Shown in pieces: positions 9,601 through 17,423 of a stretch of DNA of 50,417 nt; the stretch's first letter is position 1; each line of letters starts with the position of its first letter. The notes beneath the pieces are model-generated. The model searched no databases, was not told the origin of the DNA, and saw nothing but the letters and a program-made list of their open reading frames with translations. The translations under genes and the position numbers were made by a program. This DNA is from an uncultured Clostridia bacterium (lineage in GTDB: Bacteria; Bacillota; Clostridia; Oscillospirales; Ruminococcaceae), in assembly GCA_944386475.1 (NCBI GenBank), contig CALXBH010000039.1, positions 1-50,417 of the forward strand. The letters run 5' to 3'.

Positions 9601-10609
9601 ATCCGAAGCGGTTGCCGGAACCGACGTCAAGATGCCCAACGGCACCCCCAACAGCCTGATTTCCGCTGTGGAGGACCCTGACAGCGGCTTGACCCGGGAT
9701 ATCCTGGAGCGCAATGTGGAGCGGATCTTAAACCTGGTGATGAAGAGCAAAACCTTCTATAACAAAATCCACTATACCCCCTATGAGATCACCTACGGAA
9801 CCCGGTTAAAAGCAGCCGAGACCTATTATGAAAAGAGTTCCGGCGTGAAGGCGGAAACGTGCAGCGACGAGGGCGGCGGCATGGCCCTTGGCTACTGCGA
9901 GCCCGGCGAGTGGCTGACGTATAAGGTGAACGTGAAGGAATCCGGCAGCTATCACCTCTTTGCCCGGATCGCCTCGGAGCGGAGCACCGGCGCTTTCCAG
10001 GTGCTCATGGATGACGAGGTAATCGCCGACTTCCCGGCCCAGCCTTCCACCGGCGGCTGGCAAATCTGGCGCACCACCGATCCCATCGAGGTGGAACTCA
10101 CCGCCGGGGAGCATGAGATGAAAATTCTGTTTACCGGCAGCGTGCTCAACCTAAACTGGCTGGAATTTGCCGAGGTGGGTGAGCTGCCGGACACCTCCAG
10201 CGATCAGGAATCCGACGTGTCCTCGGATAATTCCTCCCAGGAGCCTCCTGTGGACAGCACCCCTTCGGAGGATACCTCTTCTGAAGAGGAACCTACGGGC
10301 AGCGAGCCTTCAGGGGATACTTCGTCGGAGGACGCCTCTTCAGAGGATACAGGCGATGTCTCCTCGGCGCAGGAGCCGTCGGAGAGCGAACCCGGGACCG
10401 AAGATCCTTCCCAGCCGGATTCGGACGGGGAGAACTCTGACGGAACGGATAATACCCCTCCGGCAGGCACCGGCGGAACCGGCAATAACGGTACCACTTC
10501 GGACAGCGATTCTCCCCAGACGGGGATGGTTCCTGTTTTGCCGGCAGTCATCTTAGCGTTAGCCGCTGGGGCTGCGGCCGTGATCGCGAAAACCAAACGG
10601 GAAGAATAA
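6644..10609 (+). CDS. Domain-permuted GH3 glycosidase with CBM6 modules, wall-sorted
   Basis: A 1321-residue secreted enzyme, probably a beta-glucosidase or beta-xylosidase. Order: signal peptide (1-28); GH3 C-terminal alpha/beta sandwich (about 30-280, with MEGGNAMADILCG and NPSGKLPDTF); fibronectin III-like domain starting at GYGLSYTTF (about 287); a diverged CBM6-like sandwich (about 450-590); CBM6 (602-725); GH3 N-terminal barrel (about 755-1040) with GRNFEYYSEDP, KHFALNN and the nucleophile Asp 978 in VMSDWD; second CBM6 (1052-1175); an acidic Ser/Glu/Pro linker; SPQTG (1290-1294), a hydrophobic helix and a basic tail. So the barrel comes after the sandwich, the reverse of most GH3. ATG 6644 is preferred over 6635 because AGAAAGGA overlaps the latter. 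Divergent from an AraC gene. Confidence 0.9.
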   Translation: MSKSKRILATIVAAALTAGIGAVQIPAAQEQNADHYAAAREVAAEGMVLLENKESALPLAKNSHVAVFGMNQLDYVDNAKYSVSLLQGLQNKEEEGKISLYKPLIDAYQAAYNSDSAGKGRKGQIELTDELLNGAKDFADTAIITIGRFTEEGTDMEPTPGGYYLSADEEEMVEAVSGAGFDRVVVVLNVATVIDSSWFKDNDKIDAVLLAWLGGMEGGNAMADILCGDKNPSGKLPDTFAKSYDDYPSSNFTDSSAYAEYTEDSYVGYRYFETIPGAYDKVNYEFGYGLSYTTFALSDQKVSKDGDNITASVTVKNTGNVAGKEVVQLYFSAPQGELGKPAKQLAAFAKTDLLAPGESQVLTLSFAINDMASYDDTGKTGHESAYVLEAGDYEFYLGTSVRSCEKSDYVYSLDELVVAEQLTENLKSTRLEKRLLADGTYEELSMELPDPTTAISAEGVTKVQCENYTEAEANIAIENPETGPCVGYFNYARYVCYDLMVEEAGTYYITLRAANGHGFLANCINVYLDGKKQDVTFDMEQTGFEGGNTWFTFIDSKPFALTLPEGRVQLKLECNVGEGPNLDYMLFQKDEPAYTMNTISSGSRLKAAEDYYEKTDTVKAENCTDEDGGTSLGYCNPGEWLSYHVQVAESGTYQLTARIASEQDTGAFQVLVDDEVIADFPAQAATGGWQTWRTTDPINVELTAGEHVMKILFTGSTLNLNWLEFTKEGEGGDPSDPGNSGDEELIMLTDVYEDPSLMDAFIDQMTLEELADMSQGQPGGDTGGIGNLSRLGVPTAGTADGALGLHVNTISYPATAWPCAILTASTFNTELIEEMAQMIGEECAEAKIDILLGPSMNIHRNPLCGRNFEYYSEDPLVSGKMASAFVNGLQSQGIGATVKHFALNNRETNRRTCDSRVSERAAREIYLKGFQMVVDEADPWAIMSSYNPINGVKGSQNEELLTNILREEWGYEGVVMSDWDTGAPHVSEAVAGTDVKMPNGTPNSLISAVEDPDSGLTRDILERNVERILNLVMKSKTFYNKIHYTPYEITYGTRLKAAETYYEKSSGVKAETCSDEGGGMALGYCEPGEWLTYKVNVKESGSYHLFARIASERSTGAFQVLMDDEVIADFPAQPSTGGWQIWRTTDPIEVELTAGEHEMKILFTGSVLNLNWLEFAEVGELPDTSSDQESDVSSDNSSQEPPVDSTPSEDTSSEEEPTGSEPSGDTSSEDASSEDTGDVSSAQEPSESEPGTEDPSQPDSDGENSDGTDNTPPAGTGGTGNNGTTSDSDSPQTGMVPVLPAVILALAAGAAAVIAKTKREE
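8447..8818 (+). repeat. Intragenic duplicated CBM6 module, copy A
   Basis: A 372-bp in-frame unit encoding residues 602-725 of the GH3. It is colinear, without gaps, with copy B at 9797-10168; long stretches of DNA are identical (for example around GCCGACTTCCCGGCCCAG). It encodes a CBM6: GLY-rich start, NPGEWLSYHV, TGGWQTWRTTDP, and LNLNWLEF at the end. Confidence 0.85.
9797..10168 (+). repeat. Intragenic duplicated CBM6 module, copy B
   Basis: The second 372-bp copy of the CBM6 unit, residues 1052-1175 of the GH3. The two copies flank the catalytic barrel on either side, which suggests the barrel plus one CBM was joined as a unit or that the module was copied to the other side. Confidence 0.85.
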
Positions 10610-10637
10610 ACTGACATTTACTGATACCTGGTGAAAA

Positions 10638-10729
10638 CAGTATGCTGCGAAACCAAAGTTTCGCAGCATACTGGCTAAAAAGCACTTGCAGCCTATAAAA
10701 TATAGGCTGCAAGTGCTTTTTTTCTTTTG
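10638..10729. terminator. Tandem hairpins, second one an intrinsic terminator
   Basis: Hairpin 1 has a 15-bp perfect stem (10638-10652 with 10659-10673) and no T run. Hairpin 2 has a 17-bp perfect stem (10681-10697 with 10701-10717) with an AAAA flank on the left and a long T run on the right. Hairpin 2 can end both the GH3 transcript and the convergent AraC transcript. Confidence 0.9.
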
Positions 10730-10780
10730 TTTACAGAGCAGTTTTATTTTGCGACGATTTCTTTCCTGCCGCCTCCGCGG

Positions 10781-11671
10781 TTAATGATCCCCCGGCCTTT
10801 TCATCAGAGAGCCCATGTCCGGGAGCTCCATCCCCGCCTTCATCTGGCGGCGGTAAGCGCCGGGGGAAAGATGAAACCGGCTGTGAAAAACCCGGCTGAA
10901 ATACTGGGGGTCTGTATACCCCGCCATGTTTCCCACCGTTTTCACCGGCAGGTCGGTCTGGCGCAAAAGCTCGCATGCGTAGTTTAATTTCGTCAGGGTG
11001 ATATAGTCCTGAGGGGACAGCCCCGTAGCCTTATGAAACACCGCCCTAAAGTGGCTGACACTCATGTGCTCCTCGCCCGCTAAAGCCTCCACCGAGATGG
11101 GCTTGGAAAGATGTCCGTGGATATACATCAGCGCCCGGCTGACCGGGGAGGAACTTGACGTTCCCTTTTTCTGCCCGGCGATACAGCGGCCGAAATCCAT
11201 CAAAAGCGACGTCAGACAGCGAACTCCCTCCAGCTCAAAAAACGCATCCCGGTTTAAAAAGGATTCAAACAGACGGTTAAAATCCTCACACAAATGCTCG
11301 TGATTCCCGATGGGGATCACCGTGTTTGTCCGGATGCCGCACCGGTTTAAAAACTCCTCTGCAAAAGAGCCGGAAAAATGCACCCAAAAGTACCGCATCT
11401 CCATTTTCGGGGGCTTATAATAGACAAAGGATGTTTCGGGAGAAAAGACGATCAGGTCCCCTGCCTGAAAAGGCTCCTTTATATCCGGGGCAAAAATCTG
11501 CACATCCCCCTGCCACAGATACATGACATAATAATCGTGCCGCACACCGGCGGCATGCAGCTCATCCGGGTAGTGGGAAAGCCCCGCGCAGTTGACCATA
11601 AGGGGGACATCCTCCACCAAAAAATTGTTGTCTACATCCGTTAACACCCGGTAAAACGCCCCTGTTTTCAT
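10781..11671 (-). CDS. AraC-family regulator with cupin sensor
   Basis: A 296-residue AraC regulator. The N-terminal cupin-like sensor (about 25-110) has HYPDELHAAGVRHDYYVMYLWQG-type strands and a SPETSFVYYKPP segment. The C-terminal DNA-binding domain (about 185-285) shows both HTHs: ISVEALAGEEHMSVSHFRAVF and VKTVGNMAGYTDPQYFSRVF, followed by the GLSPQDYI/HLSPGAYRR motifs of the family. ATG with AAAGGAG. It diverges from the GH2 beta-galactosidase gene (start 11833), and the two promoters overlap over 11743-11771, so the GH2 is the likely target. Only distantly like the AraC at 5588, so the two probably sense different sugars. Confidence 0.88.
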   Translation of the reverse strand: MKTGAFYRVLTDVDNNFLVEDVPLMVNCAGLSHYPDELHAAGVRHDYYVMYLWQGDVQIFAPDIKEPFQAGDLIVFSPETSFVYYKPPKMEMRYFWVHFSGSFAEEFLNRCGIRTNTVIPIGNHEHLCEDFNRLFESFLNRDAFFELEGVRCLTSLLMDFGRCIAGQKKGTSSSSPVSRALMYIHGHLSKPISVEALAGEEHMSVSHFRAVFHKATGLSPQDYITLTKLNYACELLRQTDLPVKTVGNMAGYTDPQYFSRVFHSRFHLSPGAYRRQMKAGMELPDMGSLMKRPGDH

Positions 11672-11723
11672 AATTTCTCCTTTAAAATCGGCGATTTGTC
11701 CACTGATTTCATCGTTTTATGTA

Positions 11724-11771
11724 CTGTTTTCTTTACAAGGCCATTATATAATATAGCTGTAAAAATTGCAA
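11724..11771. promoter_or_regulatory. Overlapping divergent promoters, araC-2 and GH2
   Basis: ATTATATAAT (11743-11752) holds a -10 for each strand. Minus: TTGCAA (11771-11766), 17-nt spacer, TATAAT (11748-11743). Plus: TATAAT (11747-11752) with a poor -35 (CTGTTT, 11724-11729). Same plan as the GH3 promoter region. Confidence 0.65.
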
Positions 11772-11832
11772 TGGACGGCCGTTTTTTGTACGCATTTTCA
11801 CATCGGAGTATCTTTGAGAAACGAGGGAGTTT

Positions 11833-14800
11833 ATGAAACACAAGCACTTGAAAAGGGCGGCGGCGTTATTGGCAGCTCTTACCATGCTGCCATCCGCCCT
11901 GGCAGTCACCGCTTTTGCGGACGTCACATGGTCATCGGAGGAATGGAACGTGTCAGAAGCAGAATTCGCCGAATTAAGCAACCTTCGCCTGGGAAGGGAG
12001 GACGCCCGCTCCAACTTTTTCCCCTTTGGGGACGAGCAGGCGGCGCTAGATTCCCAGCAGGTGGGGAAAGACCGCGATTTGTCCAAGGCTTACTACCAGT
12101 CTTTGGACAGCTCCGCCGGACAGGAGTGGAAGTTTTACTATGTCTCCAGCCCGGACAAGCGGGATTCCCGCCCGGACAATGGGAACATCATGAACCCGGA
12201 TTACGACGACAGCACCTGGGACACAATTGAAGTCCCCAAGAGCTGGGAGGCAAGCTACAACGAGGACGGTACTTTTAAATACAACCCACCCCAGTATACA
12301 AACACCGCCTATCCCTGGACTTCCCAAAATCCAAACCCCGAAAAGCCCCATGCGCCCACCCAGTTTAATCCCGTGGGCTTTTACCGCACCAAAATCGACG
12401 TGGACGAAAGCTTTAAAGGCCGCAGCGTTTTTCTCAACTTTGAAGGGGTGGAATCCTCCTTCTATGTGTGGGTCAACGGCCACAAGGTTGGCTTTAGCCA
12501 GGACAGCTTTACCAGCAAGGAGTTTAAGATCGACGAATACTTAAACTACGACGGCAACGACACCCTGGCGGTGGAGGTCTTTAAGTGGTCCAGCGGCAGC
12601 TGGTTGGAAGACCAGGATATGCTGCGCTTAGCGGGTATTTTCCGCAGCGTCTACCTCACCTCCAAGGACGACGTGGAGATCAGGGATTTCACCATCGTTC
12701 CCAGCAAAACCGGGACGGGCACCGATCCCGCCGCCGATTACAACGACTTTAACCTGGATGTTTACGCCAGCATCCGGAATTTAAGCGCGGACGATGCCGC
12801 TCTTGACGGCTTAAACGTCTCGGTCGCCTTGTACGACCAAAACGGGGACAAGGTAGGGGAGGAAAGCTTTGAAAATGCTGAGCTTTCCAAAAACATCTCC
12901 GCCGCCGACTTTTCCCAGACCGATTCGTTAGGCCGGGATATGGCTACCGTTCAGTTGTCGGCCAAGGTGAAAAACCCCGCCAAATGGTCGGCGGAATACC
13001 CGAACCTTTACAAGGCGCTCATCACCCTGCGGGACAAGGACGGGAACCTCATCGAGACCACCGCTTACCGGTTCGGCTTCCGGGTGGTGGAGATCTTAAA
13101 CAAGGGTGAGGCCAACGCCCAGATGGCCGTCAACGGCGTGCCTTTGGTGCTTAAAGGCGTCAACATCCACGAGATGACCCCTGAAACCGGCCGGTATGTT
13201 GATTCGGAGACCATCCGCAAGGATGTCACCCTGATGAAGCAGAACAACTTTAACGCCATCCGCATGGCCCATTACAGCCACGATTTCCGCTATTACGACG
13301 TGGCGGACGAGCTGGGCATGTACGTGATGGATGAGACCAACCTGGAAACCCACGGCGACCGGTCGATCCCCGGGGATAACCCCAACTACCTTCCGGCCTG
13401 CTTGGACCGCCTTTCCAGCATGTTCTACCGCTCTAAAAACTTCCCCTGTGTCATCATCCTCTCTTTAGGGAACGAAGCGGGCTCCGGCTCCACCTTTGCC
13501 AACATGAACGCCTGGCTCAAAGGCGAGTATGAAGGCTCCATGGACTTTTATGTGGACGAAAACCTCAAGGGAGACCTGCAAAACCGTCCCACCCATTACG
13601 AGGGCGACAACGACAAGGTGGACATTAAAGGCAATATGTACCCGGACATTAACTCGATTCCCAGCCTTGCCAGTGAAAACAAGCCCTATATCGTCATGGA
13701 GTACAGCCACGCCATGGGCACCTCCAACGGCCAGTACAAAGAGTACTGGGACGCTTTTGAATCCCGGGAAAACATCCAGGGCGGCTTTATCTGGGACTGG
13801 GTGGATCAGTCGATCGTCACCTATGTGGAATCCGGCCATATTCCACCCCAGATTGGCGGAGACGCCTCTTTAATTCTCTCTCAGGACAGCAATAAAGTCT
13901 ATACCGTCCTTACTGGCGGCAGCGAGGCCCTTTCCTCTGCCGGCGCTTCCGGCGAAGAGGGAGACCATGCTCTGCGGGGTGCTGCCACAGCCGATCCCAC
14001 CCCTGAAGTGCTGAACCTAAACCAGTCCATCACCTTGGAGGCGTGGATTTATCCCGAAGACAACGACACGGCTCCCCGAGTCATTATGGCCAAAGGGGAC
14101 AGCCAGTACCAGTTAAAAACCGTCAACAACTCGATCCAGTTTAACACCGTACTGGGCAACTGGAACACCCTGGAATGCGCTTATGACACCTCTACCTGGG
14201 CAGGCCGGTGGCACCATGTAGCCGCTACCTATGACGCTTCCACCAAGACGGCCTCCCTTTATCTGGACGACATGTCTGCTCCGGCAGCCACTGGTGTATT
14301 CACCAACGCCAACGAGGACGGCTCATTTGCCAAGAGTTCCTTCCAGTTTGCCGTTGGCCGGGACGTCCAGTACAGCGGCTCCCGCGACTGGGTAGGCCTT
14401 ATCGACAACGCCCGGGTATACGATAAGGCGCTTTCTGCCGAAGAGCTGTCCGATGAAAACCGCAGTGCCGGGGACCAAAACGTGGTGTTCTGGCAGGACT
14501 TTAACACCCTGCCCGGCGGCCAGGAAGAAACCGAAGTCCCCATTGTGGAAGAAGGATATTTAGGCTACGGCGGCGACTGGGGCGACACCCCCAACGACGG
14601 CAACTTCTGCAACAACGGCATTGTCACCGCCTACCGGGAGCCCAAAGGCTCCATGCTGGAGTTAAAACGGGTCCATCAGGACTTTGTGATGAACCTTACA
14701 AGCTTTACTCCCAGTTCGGCGGTGGTCAACATCCGCAGCCGGGCCATGTTCGCCAACGCCTCGGAATACGACTTTGTCTGGCAGATCACCGAGGACGGCC

Positions 14801-17319
14801 AGGTGATCCGGGAAGGCACGGGGAGCCAGGATATCGCCCCCAAAACCTCCAAGGACGTAACCATCACTTTTGACGAGATCACTCCTAAAGATGGAAGCGA
14901 ATACTTCCTCACTGTCAAATTCCTGCTGAAAAACGATACCCAGTGGGCGCAAAAGGGCCATGAAATCTCCGCTTCCCAGATGGAGCTTAATTTCGAAACC
15001 GGCGCCCTTCCAGCAGAGGATCTCTCCGATATGCCCGAAGTGAGCACGGAGGAAACCGAAGACAGCTATGAACTTTCCAGCAAAGACTTCACCCTCACTT
15101 TTGATAAAAACACCGGCACCATTTCCTCCTTTGTCTATCAAGGGACCGAGCTGTTCGCCCAGGATGTCTCCGGCGGACCGGAGCCTAACTTCTGGCGGGC
15201 CCCCAACGACAACGACCGGTTGAGTAACAGCTTCCAGTCCTCCGCCCCCGCGTGGCGGTACGCCGGTTCCGACCGCAGCGGAATTCAGACCAGCATCCAG
15301 CGGCTCAACGACTCGGCGGTTAAGATCAGCGTCTCCGGAAATCTTGCGCCCTCCAAGGGCTCGGCAACCTATGAGATGGCCTTCACCGTTTACGGCGACG
15401 GACAGATCGTTGTGGACAACGTCATGACCCCTTCGGGCTTTTCGGATAACGACATCCTGCCCGCGGTGGGCAACCTGCTGCAGCTTTCCTCTGACCTAGA
15501 AAACATGACCTGGTACGGCCGGGGCAGCGATACTGAAGGCCTTCCTTCGGAGAGCTACGCCGACCGGGAAAGCGGACAGTTTATCGGTCTTTATGAAGGC
15601 GCTGTCAGCGACCAGCACACCGAATTCCCCAAAGTGCAGGATACCGGCAACAAAACCGACGTGCGCTGGGCAGCCTTCCTCAATGAGGAGGGAACCGGCC
15701 TGATCGCCAGCGCTATTGGTGACACCTTCCAGCTTAACGCCCAGCACGTCACCCCTGAAGAGATTACCACCCTGCAAAGCAAACACGCCTATGAAGTAAC
15801 TCCCACCGAAAACGTGGTAGTGACCATCAACCACAAGGAAATGGGCGTAGGATGCGATCCCAGCTGGCTGGACAAAGGCTGGTTTAACGAGGAGGATATG
15901 CCTCGTCCCACCCAGACCTACCGGTACAGCTACAAGCTGTCCCCCATCTCCCAGTTCAGCGCGGAGGAAGCCACCCGAATCAGCAGACAATCTTTGAGCA
16001 CCGATCCGCTTACGGGGATTCTCGTGGACGGCGAGCCTTTGGCGGACTTTGCCAGCGGCACCCTGGATTATGTGTACTATGCAAATGAAGACACCGATAC
16101 CCCTCCCACCGTGGAAGCAAAGCTTTCCGGCGATCAGGCTACCTGCACGATTAAGCAGGCGACCTCCTTTGCCGATGACAACCAGGCGGTAATCACCGCA
16201 GAGATCTACGGCGCTCAAAAGGTTTACACCGTCACCTTTAAAAAGCACTTTGCCGATGTGTATCTGGATGAAATGGACTATGTCACCGGCACCAGCGGCC
16301 ACGATCGGGTGCACAAAGCGGAATCTTTGGACGGCAATCCCATTACCGTCTGGGTGGACGGGCAGGATAAGGTCTTTGAGCACGGCATGTCCGCCTCCCC
16401 GGAATCCGAGATCGTCTACGACATCGAAGGATTAGGCTACCAAACCTTCTCCGCCTATATCAACCTGGACCGCGAGGTTTATAAAAGCGAAATCAGCTGC
16501 CCCGGCATGGAGTTTTCCGTGTATGTGGACGGCGTGCGCAAATACCATTCCCAGAGCTTTAAAAAGGACGGATACGGCGAGCCCATTGAGTCCCCCTATG
16601 TCACAGTGGATATCGCTGGCGCCAAAGAGCTGCGGCTGGTGATGACGGCTACCACCCCGGGTCAGATCAACAACTCCCACGGGGATTGGGCGGACGCCAA
16701 ATTAAGCGCCTATGCCGATGCCGACCGGATGCAGCTGTTTGAAAAGATCGACCAGGCGGAAAACCTTTCTTCCAGCGATTACGACGCCGCCGCGTGGGAC
16801 AGCTTTGTGAAAGCCTTGGAAGGGCTGAAAGCCGCCGCCAACAACCCCGGCGCCACCTCCGCCCAGATCGCGGACGCTTCCGAGAATCTGGACGCCCTTT
16901 TAGAACAGCTCAGTGAGCATCCCGCTAACCCCGGTGACAGCTCCGATCCCTCGGAGCCGTCTGATCCCTCGGAACCTGCGGAGCCTTCCGAGCCCTCTGA
17001 GCCTTCCGAGCCCTCTGAGCCTTCGGACCCCGCCGAGCCTTCGGGAGAGGATCCCGGCAGTTCCTCGGAGGAGGAGAAACCCTCCGGCGGGGATGACAGT
17101 TCCCAGACTGGGGACACCCCCTCTGCTCAGCAGCCTGACGGCAACGGAAGCCAGGGATCGGACGAAGAACCTTCCGCGCCCGGCGGCGCCAATCAGGACG
17201 CTTCCCAAGACGGACAAAACCCCGTCACCGGCAACGCGCCTGTTATGACCGTTGTTCTCTTAGGATCAGCCGCAGGAGCTTTGTGTCTGGCGGTGACCTT
17301 TAAAAAGCGAACGGCATAA
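11833..17319 (+). CDS. GH2 beta-galactosidase with inserted LamG-like domain, NPCBM and FIVAR, wall-sorted
   Basis: A 1828-residue secreted LacZ-type enzyme. Order: signal peptide ending near AFA (29); GH2 sugar-binding domain (about 130-285); immunoglobulin-like domain (about 290-415); TIM barrel from about 420 with acid/base Glu 548 (SLGNEAG) and nucleophile Glu 623 (VMEYSHAMG). After WDWVDQSI a LamG/concanavalin-like domain is inserted (about 670-905), then the barrel resumes at YLGYGGDWGDTPNDGNFC. Then beta-galactosidase small-chain domain (about 1080-1370), a short beta-domain, NPCBM (about 1475-1630), one FIVAR-like helical unit (about 1632-1695), a Ser-Glu-Pro repeat linker, and NPVTG (1796-1800) with membrane helix and basic tail. 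Likely removes terminal beta-galactose from extracellular glycans. Preceded by GAGGGAG. Confidence 0.9.
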   Translation: MKHKHLKRAAALLAALTMLPSALAVTAFADVTWSSEEWNVSEAEFAELSNLRLGREDARSNFFPFGDEQAALDSQQVGKDRDLSKAYYQSLDSSAGQEWKFYYVSSPDKRDSRPDNGNIMNPDYDDSTWDTIEVPKSWEASYNEDGTFKYNPPQYTNTAYPWTSQNPNPEKPHAPTQFNPVGFYRTKIDVDESFKGRSVFLNFEGVESSFYVWVNGHKVGFSQDSFTSKEFKIDEYLNYDGNDTLAVEVFKWSSGSWLEDQDMLRLAGIFRSVYLTSKDDVEIRDFTIVPSKTGTGTDPAADYNDFNLDVYASIRNLSADDAALDGLNVSVALYDQNGDKVGEESFENAELSKNISAADFSQTDSLGRDMATVQLSAKVKNPAKWSAEYPNLYKALITLRDKDGNLIETTAYRFGFRVVEILNKGEANAQMAVNGVPLVLKGVNIHEMTPETGRYVDSETIRKDVTLMKQNNFNAIRMAHYSHDFRYYDVADELGMYVMDETNLETHGDRSIPGDNPNYLPACLDRLSSMFYRSKNFPCVIILSLGNEAGSGSTFANMNAWLKGEYEGSMDFYVDENLKGDLQNRPTHYEGDNDKVDIKGNMYPDINSIPSLASENKPYIVMEYSHAMGTSNGQYKEYWDAFESRENIQGGFIWDWVDQSIVTYVESGHIPPQIGGDASLILSQDSNKVYTVLTGGSEALSSAGASGEEGDHALRGAATADPTPEVLNLNQSITLEAWIYPEDNDTAPRVIMAKGDSQYQLKTVNNSIQFNTVLGNWNTLECAYDTSTWAGRWHHVAATYDASTKTASLYLDDMSAPAATGVFTNANEDGSFAKSSFQFAVGRDVQYSGSRDWVGLIDNARVYDKALSAEELSDENRSAGDQNVVFWQDFNTLPGGQEETEVPIVEEGYLGYGGDWGDTPNDGNFCNNGIVTAYREPKGSMLELKRVHQDFVMNLTSFTPSSAVVNIRSRAMFANASEYDFVWQITEDGQVIREGTGSQDIAPKTSKDVTITFDEITPKDGSEYFLTVKFLLKNDTQWAQKGHEISASQMELNFETGALPAEDLSDMPEVSTEETEDSYELSSKDFTLTFDKNTGTISSFVYQGTELFAQDVSGGPEPNFWRAPNDNDRLSNSFQSSAPAWRYAGSDRSGIQTSIQRLNDSAVKISVSGNLAPSKGSATYEMAFTVYGDGQIVVDNVMTPSGFSDNDILPAVGNLLQLSSDLENMTWYGRGSDTEGLPSESYADRESGQFIGLYEGAVSDQHTEFPKVQDTGNKTDVRWAAFLNEEGTGLIASAIGDTFQLNAQHVTPEEITTLQSKHAYEVTPTENVVVTINHKEMGVGCDPSWLDKGWFNEEDMPRPTQTYRYSYKLSPISQFSAEEATRISRQSLSTDPLTGILVDGEPLADFASGTLDYVYYANEDTDTPPTVEAKLSGDQATCTIKQATSFADDNQAVITAEIYGAQKVYTVTFKKHFADVYLDEMDYVTGTSGHDRVHKAESLDGNPITVWVDGQDKVFEHGMSASPESEIVYDIEGLGYQTFSAYINLDREVYKSEISCPGMEFSVYVDGVRKYHSQSFKKDGYGEPIESPYVTVDIAGAKELRLVMTATTPGQINNSHGDWADAKLSAYADADRMQLFEKIDQAENLSSSDYDAAAWDSFVKALEGLKAAANNPGATSAQIADASENLDALLEQLSEHPANPGDSSDPSEPSDPSEPAEPSEPSEPSEPSEPSDPAEPSGEDPGSSSEEEKPSGGDDSSQTGDTPSAQQPDGNGSQGSDEEPSAPGGANQDASQDGQNPVTGNAPVMTVVLLGSAAGALCLAVTFKKRTA

Positions 17320-17375
17320 ATACCTCCTACACATAAGCAGCAAGCCGGCGTTTAAAACGCCGGCTTGCTGCTTAT
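17218..17375 (+). repeat. Sorting-signal plus terminator cassette, copy 1
   Basis: From 17218 to 17306 this block is the same as 21123-21211 except for two C/T differences by eye. It encodes the NPVTG signal, membrane helix and start of the basic tail. The terminator stem that follows (CAGCAAGCCGGCG core) is also shared. Upstream linker sequence is related but more diverged. Confidence 0.85.
17335..17375. terminator. Terminator after GH2
   Basis: An 18-bp stem, AAGCAGCAAGCCGGCGTT with AACGCCGGCTTGCTGCTT, a 3-nt loop and a short T-rich tail. It lies between convergent GH2 and DeoR genes and can act both ways. Confidence 0.8.
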
Positions 17376-17423
17376 TCACGATTATCAACTTTTAAACGGC
17401 AAAAAACCGCAAACAGAAAACGA

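Noticed and set aside
15496-16383. 295-residue antisense frame in the GH2 gene
   Set aside because: Shadow frame; the plus strand holds clear beta-galactosidase domains.
16940-17045. Tandem repeats as a CRISPR array
   Set aside because: Short 6- to 9-bp units in frame, encoding Ser-Glu-Pro linkers; no spacers and no cas genes. The same holds for 20825-20935.
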